The notes: generated by a model not told the origin, from the letters alone. DNA of 64,000 nucleotides from Symsagittifera roscoffensis (GCF_963678635.1 NC_087064.1:12014819-12078818), one strand, 5' to 3'; shown: positions 11,227-21,812, counted from the stretch's first letter. Program-made: numbers and translations.

Positions 11227-11823
11227 CTACTGCTTCTGGTCGCTTTGTATGATCGGCTGGGTTTTGATGAGTCGGAATGTGTTTCCACTTGTCGGCTGGT
11301 AGCATCTGTTGATTTTTGGCAAAATAGTTGGCCAGAAAATAGAATACTTATTTAGAGTTGATCTGTTCCAAGAAAATGCTATTGTTGAGTTACTCCAGGC
11401 GCTGACATCTACCAACAATTGCAAAATCTGGACTGACTTCAGGCTACGTTTCAGGAGTTTACATCTCAGAACTATTGAACAAAGCTCATGTCTTGGAATG
11501 CAAACTGTCTTCCTTGGTGCAAGTCGTGACTTGGCGGCTAGGAATGAAGTGTGGATTCCTGCGTCTGAAGTTGTTCTGGCATAGATAGCTGCTCCATAAG
11601 CCATCTCCGATGCATCGCTGAAAAGATGAAGATCAACTTGTTGAAAGCTGTCCCTGGCCAAGTAACGAGGTACTGCCAGGGAAGACAAAAATCCTAAAAT
11701 ATCCATCCAGTGTTGGAACTGGTTCGCTATATGTGCTCCAACATCATCATCCCAATTCAAATTCCCATCCCATTGTTTTGGGGTAGAATTTTCTGCACTA
11801 TCGTTACAGGGGTCACTAGTCAA
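11227..11823 (-). pseudogene. BEL/Pao RNase H segment
   Basis: The - strand frame reads HLFSDASEMAYGAAIYAR, followed by PRKTVCIPRHELCSIVL. These are the first Asp block and the P-R-x-EL block of the Pao RNase H domain. The C-terminal part decays into unrelated residues after the SWNRSTL-like block. Upstream and downstream parts of pol are in other frames. Confidence 0.8.
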
Positions 11824-12470
11824 AAATTGCTTCCTATCATCCGGCGATTAGTTTCAGGTGTTCGAATGCTTTCGGGCCAAGCTAATAATGAGCTGCTTTC
11901 AATCATTCTAGATGGATTTTTGTGTGTCTTTCTCGCCTTTAGCGCGGTTTAGCTGACCAGAGGATGTTGGCTGGAGTCCTGTTTGTGTTTACTGTGATTT
12001 GAACAACTTTGGGTAAACTCTTGATGTTTAATGCTCGGAATTTTTTTGGGGCAGGGCTGAAACGCGTCTTTGCCCTTTTTGGGGGGTTGAATTTTGAATC
12101 TTTCTCTTTGAAGGTTTCCGTCGAAGTTGACCACATTATGGCTCCTGTGAGTTCGGCTTGATTTTTGCAAAAAAAAATTTGTAGGAGGCATCTGGATGAT
12201 TCCTGTCAGTGGGCAAGCTATTGAAGTGTGCTGATTGTTTCGGTCGGAACATTTCGTCCAAAATTTGCCGTTTTTTTGGTCAAATCAACCCTGAATCTTG
12301 AAAACTTACTTTTTGACTCAAATTCATGTAGTCGTGCTGAGGCAATGATGGTGAATGCGACTATCAAGGTTTGTTTGCTCTTGGTTTTCTTTTTCAGCTA
12401 AATTCAAGCGTCCCATATTTACCAGAGTGTGATTTGGGACCTCGTAAAATCTGACTTCTAAAAACTTCGA

Positions 12471-14410
12471 TCAATGGCAAAAATTTAGACAATTAATTGT
12501 GCATCTGCTGGGGTCCGAATGCATCAGGTCCTGATTTCCAAAAATTCCACTTTCTATGTCATCTGGGGTGCTGAACTTGGCCAGATTTTTGACTTTTTCG
12601 GCAAAAATTGGAATTGCTTCAAAATCAACGCTCGAGACTTTTGCGGGCTTGATAATGTTTGCGGTGCCTTGAGGCATGCCTATAGGCTTCACTGAGTTAA
12701 ATTCGTCCAAACACCCGTACTGGAAACAATCAGAAACTGGATGCCAAATGAGCCCAAGGTTTTGGCTCTTTGATCATTTTCTGCTTCGAATAACTCTTTG
12801 TTTTCATGCAATTTGTAGGGTATATCGTTCATGAAATTTTTGCTGTTGCGTGCCCACTTCAAAATAGGCAGGTTTTGTTTTTAGTGTCCGTGAGGCTTGT
12901 TCTGATGGCTTGTTCCTCAGTAATTGCACCACCAATAGAATCGTCAACGTAGAAGGTCTCGCGAATTGCTACCTTTGTCAGTTCATCGTCCGTTGCGTCT
13001 CGTATGGCGTGATATCTACATGAAGCTTTAACGTAGATGGCACGAGCCATCTGGTACTTCTCAACTGATTCCTATTCTTCTCTTTTCCAATAGAGCTGAT
13101 GTCTTTTGGATGTAGTTCTTTTTGTCTGTACATGTTGGTGATTTCATCAGATAGTGCAATTTTGTAGAATCGGAACCGGACAAGGATGATGAAGAGGTCT
13201 GGTTGTTGCATGGGACTAACCAGTAGACAATCGTTCAACGAATTTCCATTTGAAATTGGAGCTGATCCGTTGAAAACATTTCTGCACTTTGTTGATGTTC
13301 AGTCCGACTTCCAAACTATGATGAGGCAAGATGAAGTACTTCCCGACCGGCAGAAATTGATCTGACGCAGGTACCTTCTCGATATGGCCAGTGTCAATCA
13401 TTTCATGGAAGAAGTCGTTGTTTTGGTCATTGGCTTCAAGGTTCTGTCGTAGCTTCCTTTCATTAGAAATGAATTGCCGGAAAGCTTTGCGAACTGAACG
13501 ACGAATATTGGACAACCATTAATTTCATCATATATCCCCTGTGATTTGTTGATTGGCAATCTCCGCATAGCTCGTCCGCCTGGGCCATACGTTGTAGTCT
13601 GATCGAAATGTCGGAGGCGCTCAAGCTCGTTGGATGAGTGCTGGGTTTCTGGAGATGAGGGAGTATCTTCAACTTTTCAGAATCTGTCAAATAAGGTGGA
13701 CTTGTTGTAAAGGTAATTGCTTCCATATTGTGGCGAGTGTCTTCATTTTGTGACCGTCTGATCCCTATCAGCGACATCTGAGACTGTCCAACCGAGGATC
13801 GTGTCGGTTAGCAGTTTAGTTCCTTCCTTGACATTCGGTGACTTCACAATGTGTGTGAAGACGGATTGTCAAAGCCGGAGATCAATTGTGTTGGGCTTGT
13901 CGAAAGCTGGATCCGCTAAGTTGTATTTGCTGACTTTTCGTGGGAGTGTGGCTACAATTTGTGTGTTTGGATGCCCGTGATCCGTGATGTTTTCCAAAAC
14001 CACACAAGAATCTTTGAAATTGTTACTAGACTTTGGTAGAATTGTGAGATTCATTCGACCATGCTAGAAACAGTGCCCTTCTGGTTCAGTCCAATTATGC
14101 GATTTGAAGCTTCCGATGGATCAATGGCAAGCCGATGCATTACCTGTAAGGTGATGACGTTCGTCTAAGCACAATTGTCAACGAGCGCCCTCAAGTGACG
14201 AGTTCGAACGTTCTGAGATCGAACTTTGACGTTTGCCGTTGGAAGTACTGTGATAGTACCAGTTCGGTTGATTTGAAGAGCATCTAATGTCGCTACGAGG
14301 TGAGGACTGAGCTTACTAGAACTGCCTTGAAAAGTTGTATGATGCTTCCTTTGACAAGTCTTGCACAGTGATGTTGAAGGACATTGCTGAATGCTGTGGC
14401 TGGCAGACAA
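12471..14410 (-). pseudogene. BEL/Pao protease-RT region, multiply frameshifted
   Basis: Segments in different frames line up with Pao pol. At 14410-14165, VLPTANVKVRS followed by RALVDNCA resembles the DUF1758 aspartic protease, with DNC where DTGS/DSGA is usual. At 13777-13216 there are RT N-terminal fragments, including IDTGHIEKVPA and FILPHHSLE. At 13238-12859, LVRFRFYKIALS and MYRQ are followed by the catalytic RETFYVDDSIGG. At 12710-12471 lies the post-RT connection. At least four breaks separate them. Confidence 0.75.
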
Positions 14411-14720
14411 TTAATTGAAGCACCTCCTATTGCTGGTCATGAGAACTTTACTCTCAGATGTTATCATTGATCTGTATTTCGCACACTGCTCTACTGGATG
14501 TGGCTCTTGGCAGGTTTGAACTTTACACTGTGGTTAAGAGAAGCCATTCTTGTGAGATCGGACTTTTTCTGTCAAGAACATCTGCTCACACTCTGGCTTA
14601 TAGGGTCTGGAATGAGATCCTTCAAACACCTCTAGAAACCTGATTTTTTTGTCTAAGAACACAATGAGTCGGTAGAAGTCAAGATCTTCAGTCCCATCTT
14701 TTGCATTTCCCATTCCTTTT

Positions 14721-14761
14721 CAGATTCAGGACCGAGATTCAGGACCGAGACTCAGGACCGA
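14721..14761 (-). repeat. Three tandem copies of a 13-bp motif
   Basis: The motif AGATTCAGGACCG occurs three times head to tail, the third with one substitution. It lies just past the end of the BEL/Pao gag fragment and is a simple replication-slippage repeat. Confidence 0.7.
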
Positions 14762-15495
14762 GTGCCACAAATCCTTTTGTACTGACCTTTCGAGTGCCTT
14801 GATGGACTGCGGATTCTGATTGAAGACTGAGTGTAACTGACGAAGTTGAGACTCATTCTTCGTTCAAACTGCAGTGAGTCCGTGAATTCGTGACAAAAAT
14901 TTTCTAAGGATGGCTCGATCCTTTTTGTATCTCTGCTCTTGCATTGAAGCGCTACTTCGTAGTTGCTTTCTGTCATCTCCAAGTTCATGATGAGATCAGA
15001 AGCATGGCTTGTTAAGCAATTCTTGAGATACATCAATTTTTGAACCGGTGACAGCTTGTCATTGTCATGGGCAGTTGATGGAAATTGATTAATGAAGTTT
15101 AGCCAGACAGTGAAATCGCCACTGAAGCAAGGCAGATTAATCTGCGGCAATTTTGATGTGCTCCTGGTAGATTCAATCTGCATAGTTGCAACATGGTTGA
15201 AAGGCAGACTTGACGCGGCTATCCTTCTCTTCGCGGCTTGTATAATTTGGCAAGCAGCCTTCTGTGTGATCGGACCTTGATCGAATACTTGATCGTGTAC
15301 TGCATAATCGGTGATAGCGTCGAGCAGCTCGTGTTCAGTAGGTGAGGACTGAGCCAAGAAAGGCTCAAGCACAATTTGTTCAACGCTCAACGCGTCTCGG
15401 TTACAATTGAAGTTATCACAAAGGTCGCCGACTTGAGAAATTTGCTGTTTCAGAACTCGCAGACAGTTTCTTTGAGCTCTTTTAAGCTGCTCCAT
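14752..15495 (-). pseudogene. BEL/Pao gag-like protein (DUF1759), truncated
   Basis: I place the start at the Met of MEQLKRAQRNCLR (15495); the frame is open further upstream, but that part looks like leader. The centre carries LPQINLPCFSGDFTVWLNFINQF, KLMYLKNCLTSHASDLI and SNYEVALQ. This is the DUF1759 signature of Pao gag proteins, which form the particle. The C-terminal part is lost to a stop, and no zinc knuckle is seen in this frame. Confidence 0.75.
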
Positions 15496-15584
15496 AGCTG
15501 ATGAAGTTTGGCTTTCTGTATTAGGCTCAGCCAATGTGCTTAGTTTTCTGAGGTTATGAGGCGGACCAGAATGAAATCTTCGAG

Positions 15585-15770
15585 ATAGCTGGAAAGCGAC
15601 TGTAATGTAGGAAAAGTGAATTAATGATGATTTAGTTACAATAAACTGCGGGTAAATTACCAATGTTATAAATTGCGGGTAAATGAAATGAATAAATAAT
15701 GGGAAAATTAAAATGCGTTTTTAATTGAGTTTACATGTGAACAAATTATCTTGCCATCTAGAACACGTTT
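15585..15770 (-). repeat. BEL/Pao terminal repeat, right copy (5' LTR side)
   Basis: This is the partner of the repeat at 8771-8935. On the - strand a TGGTCCGCC that could start a primer-binding site lies a few bases inside it, at about 15560-15568. The outer boundary near 15770 is set where similarity to the left copy ends and the Penelope-like reading frame resumes. Confidence 0.65.
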
Positions 15771-15774
15771 GTTT

Positions 15775-15838
15775 GCTCCAACAGCTCATGCATCTGGCGG
15801 CAAGATACGCGAGCTTCATCTGTGGTGGTAAGTGGCAT
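15775..15838 (+). pseudogene. Penelope-like RT, middle fragment
   Basis: The frame reads CLLQQLMHLAARYASF and then ICGGKWH, ending at the last base before the giant element. The frame continues across that element: IQSDDVQMGAA follows at 40176. Together they match the Penelope RT block that precedes and includes the (Y/H)xQ-xDGxxMG motif. The target was therefore this RT gene and not a cellular exon, even though GTAAGT here mimics a splice donor. Confidence 0.6.
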
Positions 15839-16711
15839 TGTAACATTCGCCCAAATACTACACAGCGACGGAGCGTAGGAAAAGTACCTATTTACGACTG
15901 GCAGGCGTCAGTTACCTTAATCCTACTCGTTTTTCACCATCTCGACCTTGCCAGTTGATTTTCTGGTCTGTTTAGGGCAAAGTAAAAAGTTACCATTTTT
16001 AGGCCATCAGTCAAACGACTTTTGATCAGCTTTCGTTTACATGCGAACACAACCACATAGCTATCCTCAGACTACGTGATTGTCATTAAAAACACGGCTC
16101 AAACAACCTATTTTAACATGTTTTTGTGTGACAGTTCTATATTAAATCCATTGGAGATGGATTGACCCTTTCCTCTTTCTTGCTACTCATACTCTGAAAT
16201 ATTAAACAATAATGGTGTTAATTAAGATCTATGACAATACAGCAGCTATAAAGTTGGTTTACACAGTCCCTTCACATAGAACAGTCTCGGGGGGACAAAG
16301 CCTCCGCTCCCGTAATATTCCTGAGATAACGCTCTTATCTCTTATAATTCGTGTCCCGGGAGGGTTCCGTGGTGTATTTCTTCCCCCACTCAAGCCTCCT
16401 TCTCCACCAATATCTGTTAACAAGTGTCTTATCGTGCGTTGTTGCCACGATAAGAGGCTTCGTGTTTTCCGTCTCTGGTACGACTGTTTTTCACAATATC
16501 TGTCGTTGTTCTCTTTTTGTCACTTTTTCAGTCAAAATGGCCGTCTTTTTCTATTTCTCAGAAATGTTCACTCTTCAATCGAAATTTTAAAAATAAAAAT
16601 TCCAGAACATTCTGACCCTCCTTCGCAATACTTTTTCGTCAACAAGGCCTTTAGTCGTTCTTTTTTTACGTCGCCGGAAGGTTGTGCTGTGCCATCTGGC
16701 AGAATGGCACA
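15839..16711 (-). repeat. LTR of giant element, left copy (3' LTR in sense)
   Basis: This 873-bp copy matches 39440-40172 from TGTAACATTCGCCC to CAGAATGGCACA in + orientation. It carries a 149-bp segment (16124-16272) missing from the other copy and lacks about 9 bp near 16060. A 10-bp perfect stem (16427-16436 with 16446-16455) closes a 9-nt loop and is identical in both copies. Open frames running through the LTR are not conserved and are not called. Confidence 0.9.
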
Positions 16712-16750
16712 TACTCCCCGGACAAGTCTCCATCAATGTCCCTATTGATC
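16712..16750 (-). promoter_or_regulatory. 3' polypurine tract with adjacent hairpin
   Basis: In the sense strand, TTGTCCGGGGAGTA directly precedes the 3' LTR start TGTGCC, the position of the plus-strand primer (PPT). About 5 bases upstream is a hairpin, ATCAATA-GGGA-CATTGAT (16732-16749 in + coordinates), with a GNRA-type loop. A near copy of the whole module lies at 27417-27457. Sites of this kind prime plus-strand DNA synthesis. Confidence 0.65.
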
Positions 16751-17456
16751 GCATAACACCGGGTTATCGTCATGTAGTTATCCAGTTTTCTGTAATCAAT
16801 CTTACAAATCGCATTAGAAAATGAAATTTATCTACCCCACTTCAACTCACTACGTGTTCACAAATGGCATCGTACTACATCTCACTGCCTTTCAACATTT
16901 TCACAAAATTTGCACCATGAGGAGTGTCCTAGATAAAATTTCTTTTCTGACTACTTACGTCGTCTTGCCATAAAACTTCTTTTCGCTCTTTGTGATTAAA
17001 AAGTGGGACGTGGCACGGCCACGCACCCGTTAAAATTAACTTAACCTCACTCACCAAGTATAATCAATCATCTATGCGGTCCTTTCAATATTAAAACTAA
17101 GAAACTCTGTGGCGTGGAAAGTTCTTGAGTTACCCACCCTTCCAGAGCGAGTTTACTCAAGCTTACCATGTCGCCACACAGTGAATTTGTGTCTTACACA
17201 GGTTAAAAACTTCAGTCGTGAATAAATAGGTAAATATACTCACCTAGGTTCCTCATATACATACATAAATAGCCATAACTAAAATCAACAATTTCAACAA
17301 TTTTAACAATTGCAACATTACAGTTTGGTCTGACCAAACTAGATCAAAACAAAAAGTTTCACAAGTTCAATAATCAAAACTTGGTTGATTGGTTCAAGTT
17401 TTAGCGCACAAATACAATCAAGTTTTCTCTCCTTCTCTTCTCTTCTTTGGTCATCT
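16751..17456 (-). other. 3' untranslated region of the giant element
   Basis: About 700 bp lie between the stop of the last ORF (17457) and the PPT. The part next to the ORF is AT-rich with short repeated CAATTTTAACAATT-like text at about 17285-17320. I see no open frame or recognisable structure beyond that. Confidence 0.6.
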
Positions 17457-20384
17457 TCACTCCATCACTTCTCCATCCTGATCTTCGCTGTCTTCCAACA
17501 CTTTCTCCAGCATGTCCATGGAGTTGCGGGCCGTGCCCCAACTCTCCTGTTCCAACAGCCTCGGTTTGCAGCAAGGTAGCAAGTCCACATTCACCTTCTG
17601 CTCCCGGTTCCTGCAAAAGCTGTTGTGAAGACATAGGCTCACGTTTCGTTCTAGGTCAGCTCTTAAGACCTCTTTCTTCTCATCTTCAGTAACGCAAGGC
17701 GTTCCAGCTACCCGCTTCACCGCTGTGTTGACCGCGTTTCTGTGCGTCAAGAAAGCTCTCTTATAGGCTCCTGGTCCTATATCTAGCTGGAAAGATTGAT
17801 AGGCTTCCGTGTTCCTCGACATGTGACGCTTCGCGCGTTCATACATCCATGATGTCATCACTGCACGGAACCAAGGCATCAATCTTTGCCTTGACCATAT
17901 TCTTTCAATGGCTTTAGGTATTCTCAGAACCTTGCAGGTGGTTCTGAAAAGATCCAATTCACGACTCATCTTCACGTTGCTCAGCTGCTCAGGAGTCGGC
18001 ACGGCCGTCTCCTGCTGACTTGTGTCCGCGTTAGCCTCCAGCCATCTCACTGCTAGCATGGCGCTAACCACCACGATTGACACTTGTTGATTCTGATCGG
18101 GCAACCCCGTAGAGTACAACTCCTCCACGTCCCATACTAGCATCAGATTCCCGCGTTTGGGGTACCACAACGTCTGCGCCAAGCAGTGGCAAGGATACTC
18201 CCCATGGGTTCTCACTATGTTCCTTCGGGTCCGATATCCTGAGGCTCCCAGCAACGGTTCCACCTCCATCAGAATTCTATGTAAGTCGTCTTTTTCTTCT
18301 ATTGTGGGGAATTCAGTGGGTAAGGCTCCACTCGCTTTCTGTTTCTGGAACTCACTCACATTGCCTTCGTTCAGTCTCATGAACTCTTCACCCACAACGT
18401 CTTGCAACTCGCTTTCGGATCTCTTCGGGACTACCCGAAAGATCTTTGCCAACAAGTCATATGACCTTTCCGACATTCTGGCCAACCTCACACACTTTGG
18501 CACAGAGAAAAGTTGGTCAACCAACACTTGTTGCGTCCTCGCATCCATTACCACCATGTGCGTAGGATACTTGCTATTACAGTATGGCGCGGAGCTTGAA
18601 CCCACCATATATTTTGAACCAGTAGGTCTGTGATAGGCTTCACTATCCTTCAGATTCATTTCATTTTCTAGAGCTTCTCGCCAGCCCCCAATCTCCTGCT
18701 CTGTCTGTAACGCTCCAGGGAATACCTCCACGCTGAGGGACGTCACTAGCTCATGGGCACGCTCTAGGCGCTCAAGCGATTCTATCGAACTCGTCATGCT
18801 ACAAAATCCCAAGGCTGTGATCAAGTTTACGTCTGTCACCCCATGGCAGTCTGCGACCAACTCCATGGCACTCTTATCTGACATGCTCAATCTTCCGTAC
18901 AATCGTGCCAGTTGTCGATGCTGCTCGCTCAGCGTAATCAGGCAGTGTCCCAAGTTGCAAACATGCCCTTCCATCCTACTTTGTTGAGCCAAGCATGTGC
19001 CTTGCTTCAACCAATCGCTCGATGGACTTTCCTCAGACAGCTCCGTGGATGGATTGCTCTTCTGTTTCGTCAACTTCATGGCCAGTAGATGGTGTATCAT
19101 GGCCAGATCATGTAGACTCGCGTCATCATCCCTGTCTAACATGACATCCGCTGTCATGTCCCAGATTAAGCCGGCGTTAGGATGAGGACACCACGAAGGC
19201 TTCATGAGTTCCCACATCGTCACTAGACTGGTTTTCAAGGGACCGTCCCAAGAACCACAATCAAAACTCACTTGCCCCTTTAGCTCGGGAAGCGAGGGTT
19301 CGACCACTCGTTCTTCCAAAATAATTCCCAGCTTGGGTTGTTCCACCATCAGCATTCCAGTTTCTTTAATACGTTCGACCCAAAAATTGAGTACTATGAC
19401 TTGCTCATAGTCGAAGTACGCTTCCCTGGCTTCTTCATTCACGAAGGGATTATACGCCATCCCCGGTATGCCAGACACATATTGGAACGACTTCAGTTTC
19501 CCTAGTGTTGCAAACTCTTTTTGTCCTCTGACCGCTTCAATCAACTCTCGGCTCACTTTCAATTCTTTGTTGGAATATCTTCTCACCTCTTCCAACTTGC
19601 GATAGCTTTCCATATCACTCGACTCCTTGCTTGGCACAGTCAATGGCATGTCCTGGTATAGTTCCAGGAGTGCCCTAAGGAAGTTCCTTTCACAGTCAAC
19701 TCCCTTTTGCCGAATGATCTTTATGTATTCTCCCAAAACAGGAGTGAGGATACGATCCACCACGAACCTGACAAAGCAAAGGGCATCCTTGCGCTTAGCC
19801 CATGCTATCGCAGAATCGTCTTTCGAAATCAACGCTCGCAGAGCTTCCATCAACTCCAGTTCCTGTTCCCGTGATTTCGAATCATTACTGGCTTCATACT
19901 CCGCTCTCTTGATGACCATCAAGCACCAAGCCAACCGTACTTGCAGATCAGTTCTCACGCAAGGATGAGCCAGGTATGCCGCCACCGTAGCAGGTGCATG
20001 CATCGCCTCGTCGAGGTATCTCTGGAGGGCCGCCCTCCAGGAGATTTCTAGCAATTTTTCCAATCCGACTTCGTTCGCTTCAGAGGACATTACCGTTCCG
20101 TATTCTTTTCGATTTAAGTTCGAATTCTCCGTGAGCTCTTTCAGATATTCCTGCATGACTCGCTTCTCGCTCCAAGCCATCAGGTGCCCTCTCGCGGAGT
20201 TCCTCGCTTTCAACATCTCCACATAACCCCCTGCCGGATCTCCCATGTGGACCGATTCCGGCACAGTTATTCGACTGTACTCGACCACGTCGAGTTGTCC
20301 TTCCAGTTTCAACTTGGCCATGTTGATTCGCGAGGGTCTATAATCTTCAAGTCCTCCAGATCCACATTGACTGATGATTTCCAT
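17457..20384 (-). CDS. ORF6 of giant element, 975-aa protein of unknown function
   Basis: This is a single uninterrupted 975-codon frame, the longest intact ORF downstream of pol. The ATG lies 7 bases after the stop of ORF5. I recognise no domain. The protein is mixed charged and hydrophobic, looks alpha-helical and soluble, and has no signal peptide or clear membrane segment, so it does not look like an envelope glycoprotein. Cys and His are scattered (for example WCPHPNAG, CHGVTDV, HGEYPCHCLAQ) without a classical finger. The N-terminal third is rich in acidic and basic residues, and the C-terminus is acidic (DSEDQDGEVME). Its survival without stops, while neighbours carry breaks, suggests it was under selection until recently. 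It could be structural or regulatory. Confidence 0.7.
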   Translation of the reverse strand: MEIISQCGSGGLEDYRPSRINMAKLKLEGQLDVVEYSRITVPESVHMGDPAGGYVEMLKARNSARGHLMAWSEKRVMQEYLKELTENSNLNRKEYGTVMSSEANEVGLEKLLEISWRAALQRYLDEAMHAPATVAAYLAHPCVRTDLQVRLAWCLMVIKRAEYEASNDSKSREQELELMEALRALISKDDSAIAWAKRKDALCFVRFVVDRILTPVLGEYIKIIRQKGVDCERNFLRALLELYQDMPLTVPSKESSDMESYRKLEEVRRYSNKELKVSRELIEAVRGQKEFATLGKLKSFQYVSGIPGMAYNPFVNEEAREAYFDYEQVIVLNFWVERIKETGMLMVEQPKLGIILEERVVEPSLPELKGQVSFDCGSWDGPLKTSLVTMWELMKPSWCPHPNAGLIWDMTADVMLDRDDDASLHDLAMIHHLLAMKLTKQKSNPSTELSEESPSSDWLKQGTCLAQQSRMEGHVCNLGHCLITLSEQHRQLARLYGRLSMSDKSAMELVADCHGVTDVNLITALGFCSMTSSIESLERLERAHELVTSLSVEVFPGALQTEQEIGGWREALENEMNLKDSEAYHRPTGSKYMVGSSSAPYCNSKYPTHMVVMDARTQQVLVDQLFSVPKCVRLARMSERSYDLLAKIFRVVPKRSESELQDVVGEEFMRLNEGNVSEFQKQKASGALPTEFPTIEEKDDLHRILMEVEPLLGASGYRTRRNIVRTHGEYPCHCLAQTLWYPKRGNLMLVWDVEELYSTGLPDQNQQVSIVVVSAMLAVRWLEANADTSQQETAVPTPEQLSNVKMSRELDLFRTTCKVLRIPKAIERIWSRQRLMPWFRAVMTSWMYERAKRHMSRNTEAYQSFQLDIGPGAYKRAFLTHRNAVNTAVKRVAGTPCVTEDEKKEVLRADLERNVSLCLHNSFCRNREQKVNVDLLPCCKPRLLEQESWGTARNSMDMLEKVLEDSEDQDGEVME

Positions 20385-20391
20385 TTCTAAC

Positions 20392-20916
20392 TTAGTGTCT
20401 GCCGTCTTCTTTGCGCCGTCTTCTTCGCGCCGTCTTCTTCGACCTCGTGGCGGTTATGGTCAGACCTGCCAAGAGCATAGGGGGTATCAGGTTTTCTTTT
20501 TCTCCCGCGACTGGTGTCGCGCCATCTCCTTGCCCGCTCTCGCCTGAACGACCCGCACTAATCAGAGAGGTCACCACTGTCCTGGCTTTTGACTTCACCA
20601 CCCTCTGGTTCACGACTCGACTCCCTGACTTTCCTTTCAGTCTCTTCAGCCCTTTTTTGGCTCGTCTAACAAGTAATCTCTTTGTGCCCTGCTGATCATC
20701 GGCACTGTCTTCTGTAACTGACTCGGTCAGAACATCCGACTCCATGGAGTTCACCATTTTCTCCAAGACCTCACGCGTGATGGGTTGATTAAATCCCACC
20801 TTCATTATGGACTGTCCCCATATCGTCGTATCACGTCCCATGATTTTTCCATGAAGTTCACTCGGCTCCAGGTTGCTCCTGTCTTGCCTTCCAGCTCCAT
20901 CTGATATCTTTCCCAT
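20392..20916 (-). CDS. ORF5 of giant element, basic protein
   Basis: This is a 174-codon frame overlapping the 3' end of ORF4 by 112 bases in the -1 frame. The first Met may not be the true start; an internal Met (MGRDTTIWGQS) would reduce the overlap. The centre has dense Lys/Arg clusters (RRAKKGLKRLKGKSG) and the C-terminus ends in SKKTARRRRRKEDGRH. This suggests nuclear targeting or nucleic-acid binding. No family is recognised. It is followed after 7 bases by ORF6, which suggests translation from one message by reinitiation or recoding. Confidence 0.55.
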   Translation of the reverse strand: MGKISDGAGRQDRSNLEPSELHGKIMGRDTTIWGQSIMKVGFNQPITREVLEKMVNSMESDVLTESVTEDSADDQQGTKRLLVRRAKKGLKRLKGKSGSRVVNQRVVKSKARTVVTSLISAGRSGESGQGDGATPVAGEKENLIPPMLLAGLTITATRSKKTARRRRRKEDGRH

Positions 20917-21812
20917 TCCTTTTCTGGTAACGTACTGAGGAATGATATCTTCATTGACTCCTCGATTTTCCTCCTCCTCGGTGATTCATGAAGCAGTCTC
21001 TGCGGATCCCTGCTTCGGCACTCTCTAGCCTGGCTTATTGGGTCCATCGGAGATAGATCGGCCGACGCTTCCTTTGTAGGGGACATGAAAGACGATGGCG
21101 TCATTAGCAATAGACTCCCATCGACCTCCCCATCGTCGTCTTCACTAAACCGGTATTCTAGCAAGTCTCTCTCCAACGCTCCTAGATCGGTCTCTCCCGG
21201 TTTTTCCGTCTTACTTCCGGTCTCGTCATCGTTATCGTCCTGATCAATCAATTCATCGTCGTCCGCATCAGGTTTCGGCCTGGGTCCTGAAGATCCTTGT
21301 CGTGAGTCAGTGCCCGAGTCCGGCCGAGCCGGGACGGTCATGTCTCCTGCATGATAAAACAACTCATCATTCACCAGGAATTCTACAGATTCCTCGCCAT
21401 GTGGTGCTAGGTCCTCTATCGTTATATATGAGCCCCCTCTGCTCTCCTTTGCTACTTCCATCATCACTACTTTCACTTCTCCTGACCACTTCAGTCTTGA
21501 TAAATCATCCGTGGGAGAATACACTTCGTTCCACATTTCAGCCGAGACCTCTGGTCTCCTGGAGGGTAGTGCCTTGGTCTTTTTCCTGCTCCAAGCATCA
21601 GGGAATGAGAAGTCAAACGTGTGCGCGGCGGCAGCGTTCCAGCTGATGAAGCGCGGCTCCATCCCTTCACTCCACTTCAACATTCTCTTTTCTGCATCAC
21701 GAGCTGCTACGATGCGAGGGGCAATGATGGGAGATGTGACTCCCAACAACATCCTCCTTATCGGTGGATATCGAGGGCATTGGCCGGCAGCGGCCTGGAC
21801 CCAGGAAGCCAT
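20805..21812 (-). CDS. ORF4 of giant element, acidic protein
   Basis: I choose the ATG at 21812 (MASWVQAAAGQ), because the frame before it overlaps ORF3 and reads unnatural residues; the frame is open from 21908. The protein is about 335 aa. Its N-terminal part looks folded, and the middle is strongly acidic (DADDDELIDQDDNDDETG). A Ser/Pro-rich segment and basic SPRRRKIEESM follow. No family is recognised. It overlaps ORF3 upstream and ORF5 downstream, both by a -1 step. The acidic ORF4 and basic ORF5 could be two halves of one original protein, or a charge-complementary pair. Confidence 0.55.
   Translation of the reverse strand: MASWVQAAAGQCPRYPPIRRMLLGVTSPIIAPRIVAARDAEKRMLKWSEGMEPRFISWNAAAAHTFDFSFPDAWSRKKTKALPSRRPEVSAEMWNEVYSPTDDLSRLKWSGEVKVVMMEVAKESRGGSYITIEDLAPHGEESVEFLVNDELFYHAGDMTVPARPDSGTDSRQGSSGPRPKPDADDDELIDQDDNDDETGSKTEKPGETDLGALERDLLEYRFSEDDDGEVDGSLLLMTPSSFMSPTKEASADLSPMDPISQARECRSRDPQRLLHESPRRRKIEESMKISFLSTLPEKEWERYQMELEGKTGATWSRVNFMEKSWDVIRRYGDSP

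Larger units (their letters stand above)
8771..15770 (-). mobile_element. Degenerate BEL/Pao LTR retrotransposon
   Basis: Reading right to left, the region carries a DUF1759-type gag, a protease-like segment, an RT with YVDD, a Pao-type RNase H, an integrase and a DUF5641-like tail. That order defines the BEL/Pao superfamily. Similar direct repeats of about 165-185 bp flank it. Every gene is broken by stops and frameshifts, so the copy is dead. It lies inside a Penelope-like RT gene and only about 70 bp from the giant Gypsy element. Confidence 0.85.

Noticed and set aside
15781-15846. Apparent splice acceptor, exon and GTAAGT donor left of the giant LTR
   Set aside because: The same frame continues at 40173 as a Penelope-type RT block, so this is an interrupted RT gene and not a host exon.
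16212-16748. 178-codon + strand frame in the left LTR
   Set aside because: It is not kept in the other LTR and runs against the direction of the element.
19627-19968. Long frames on the + strand opposite ORF6 and pol
   Set aside because: They mirror the strongly coding - strand and have no features of their own.
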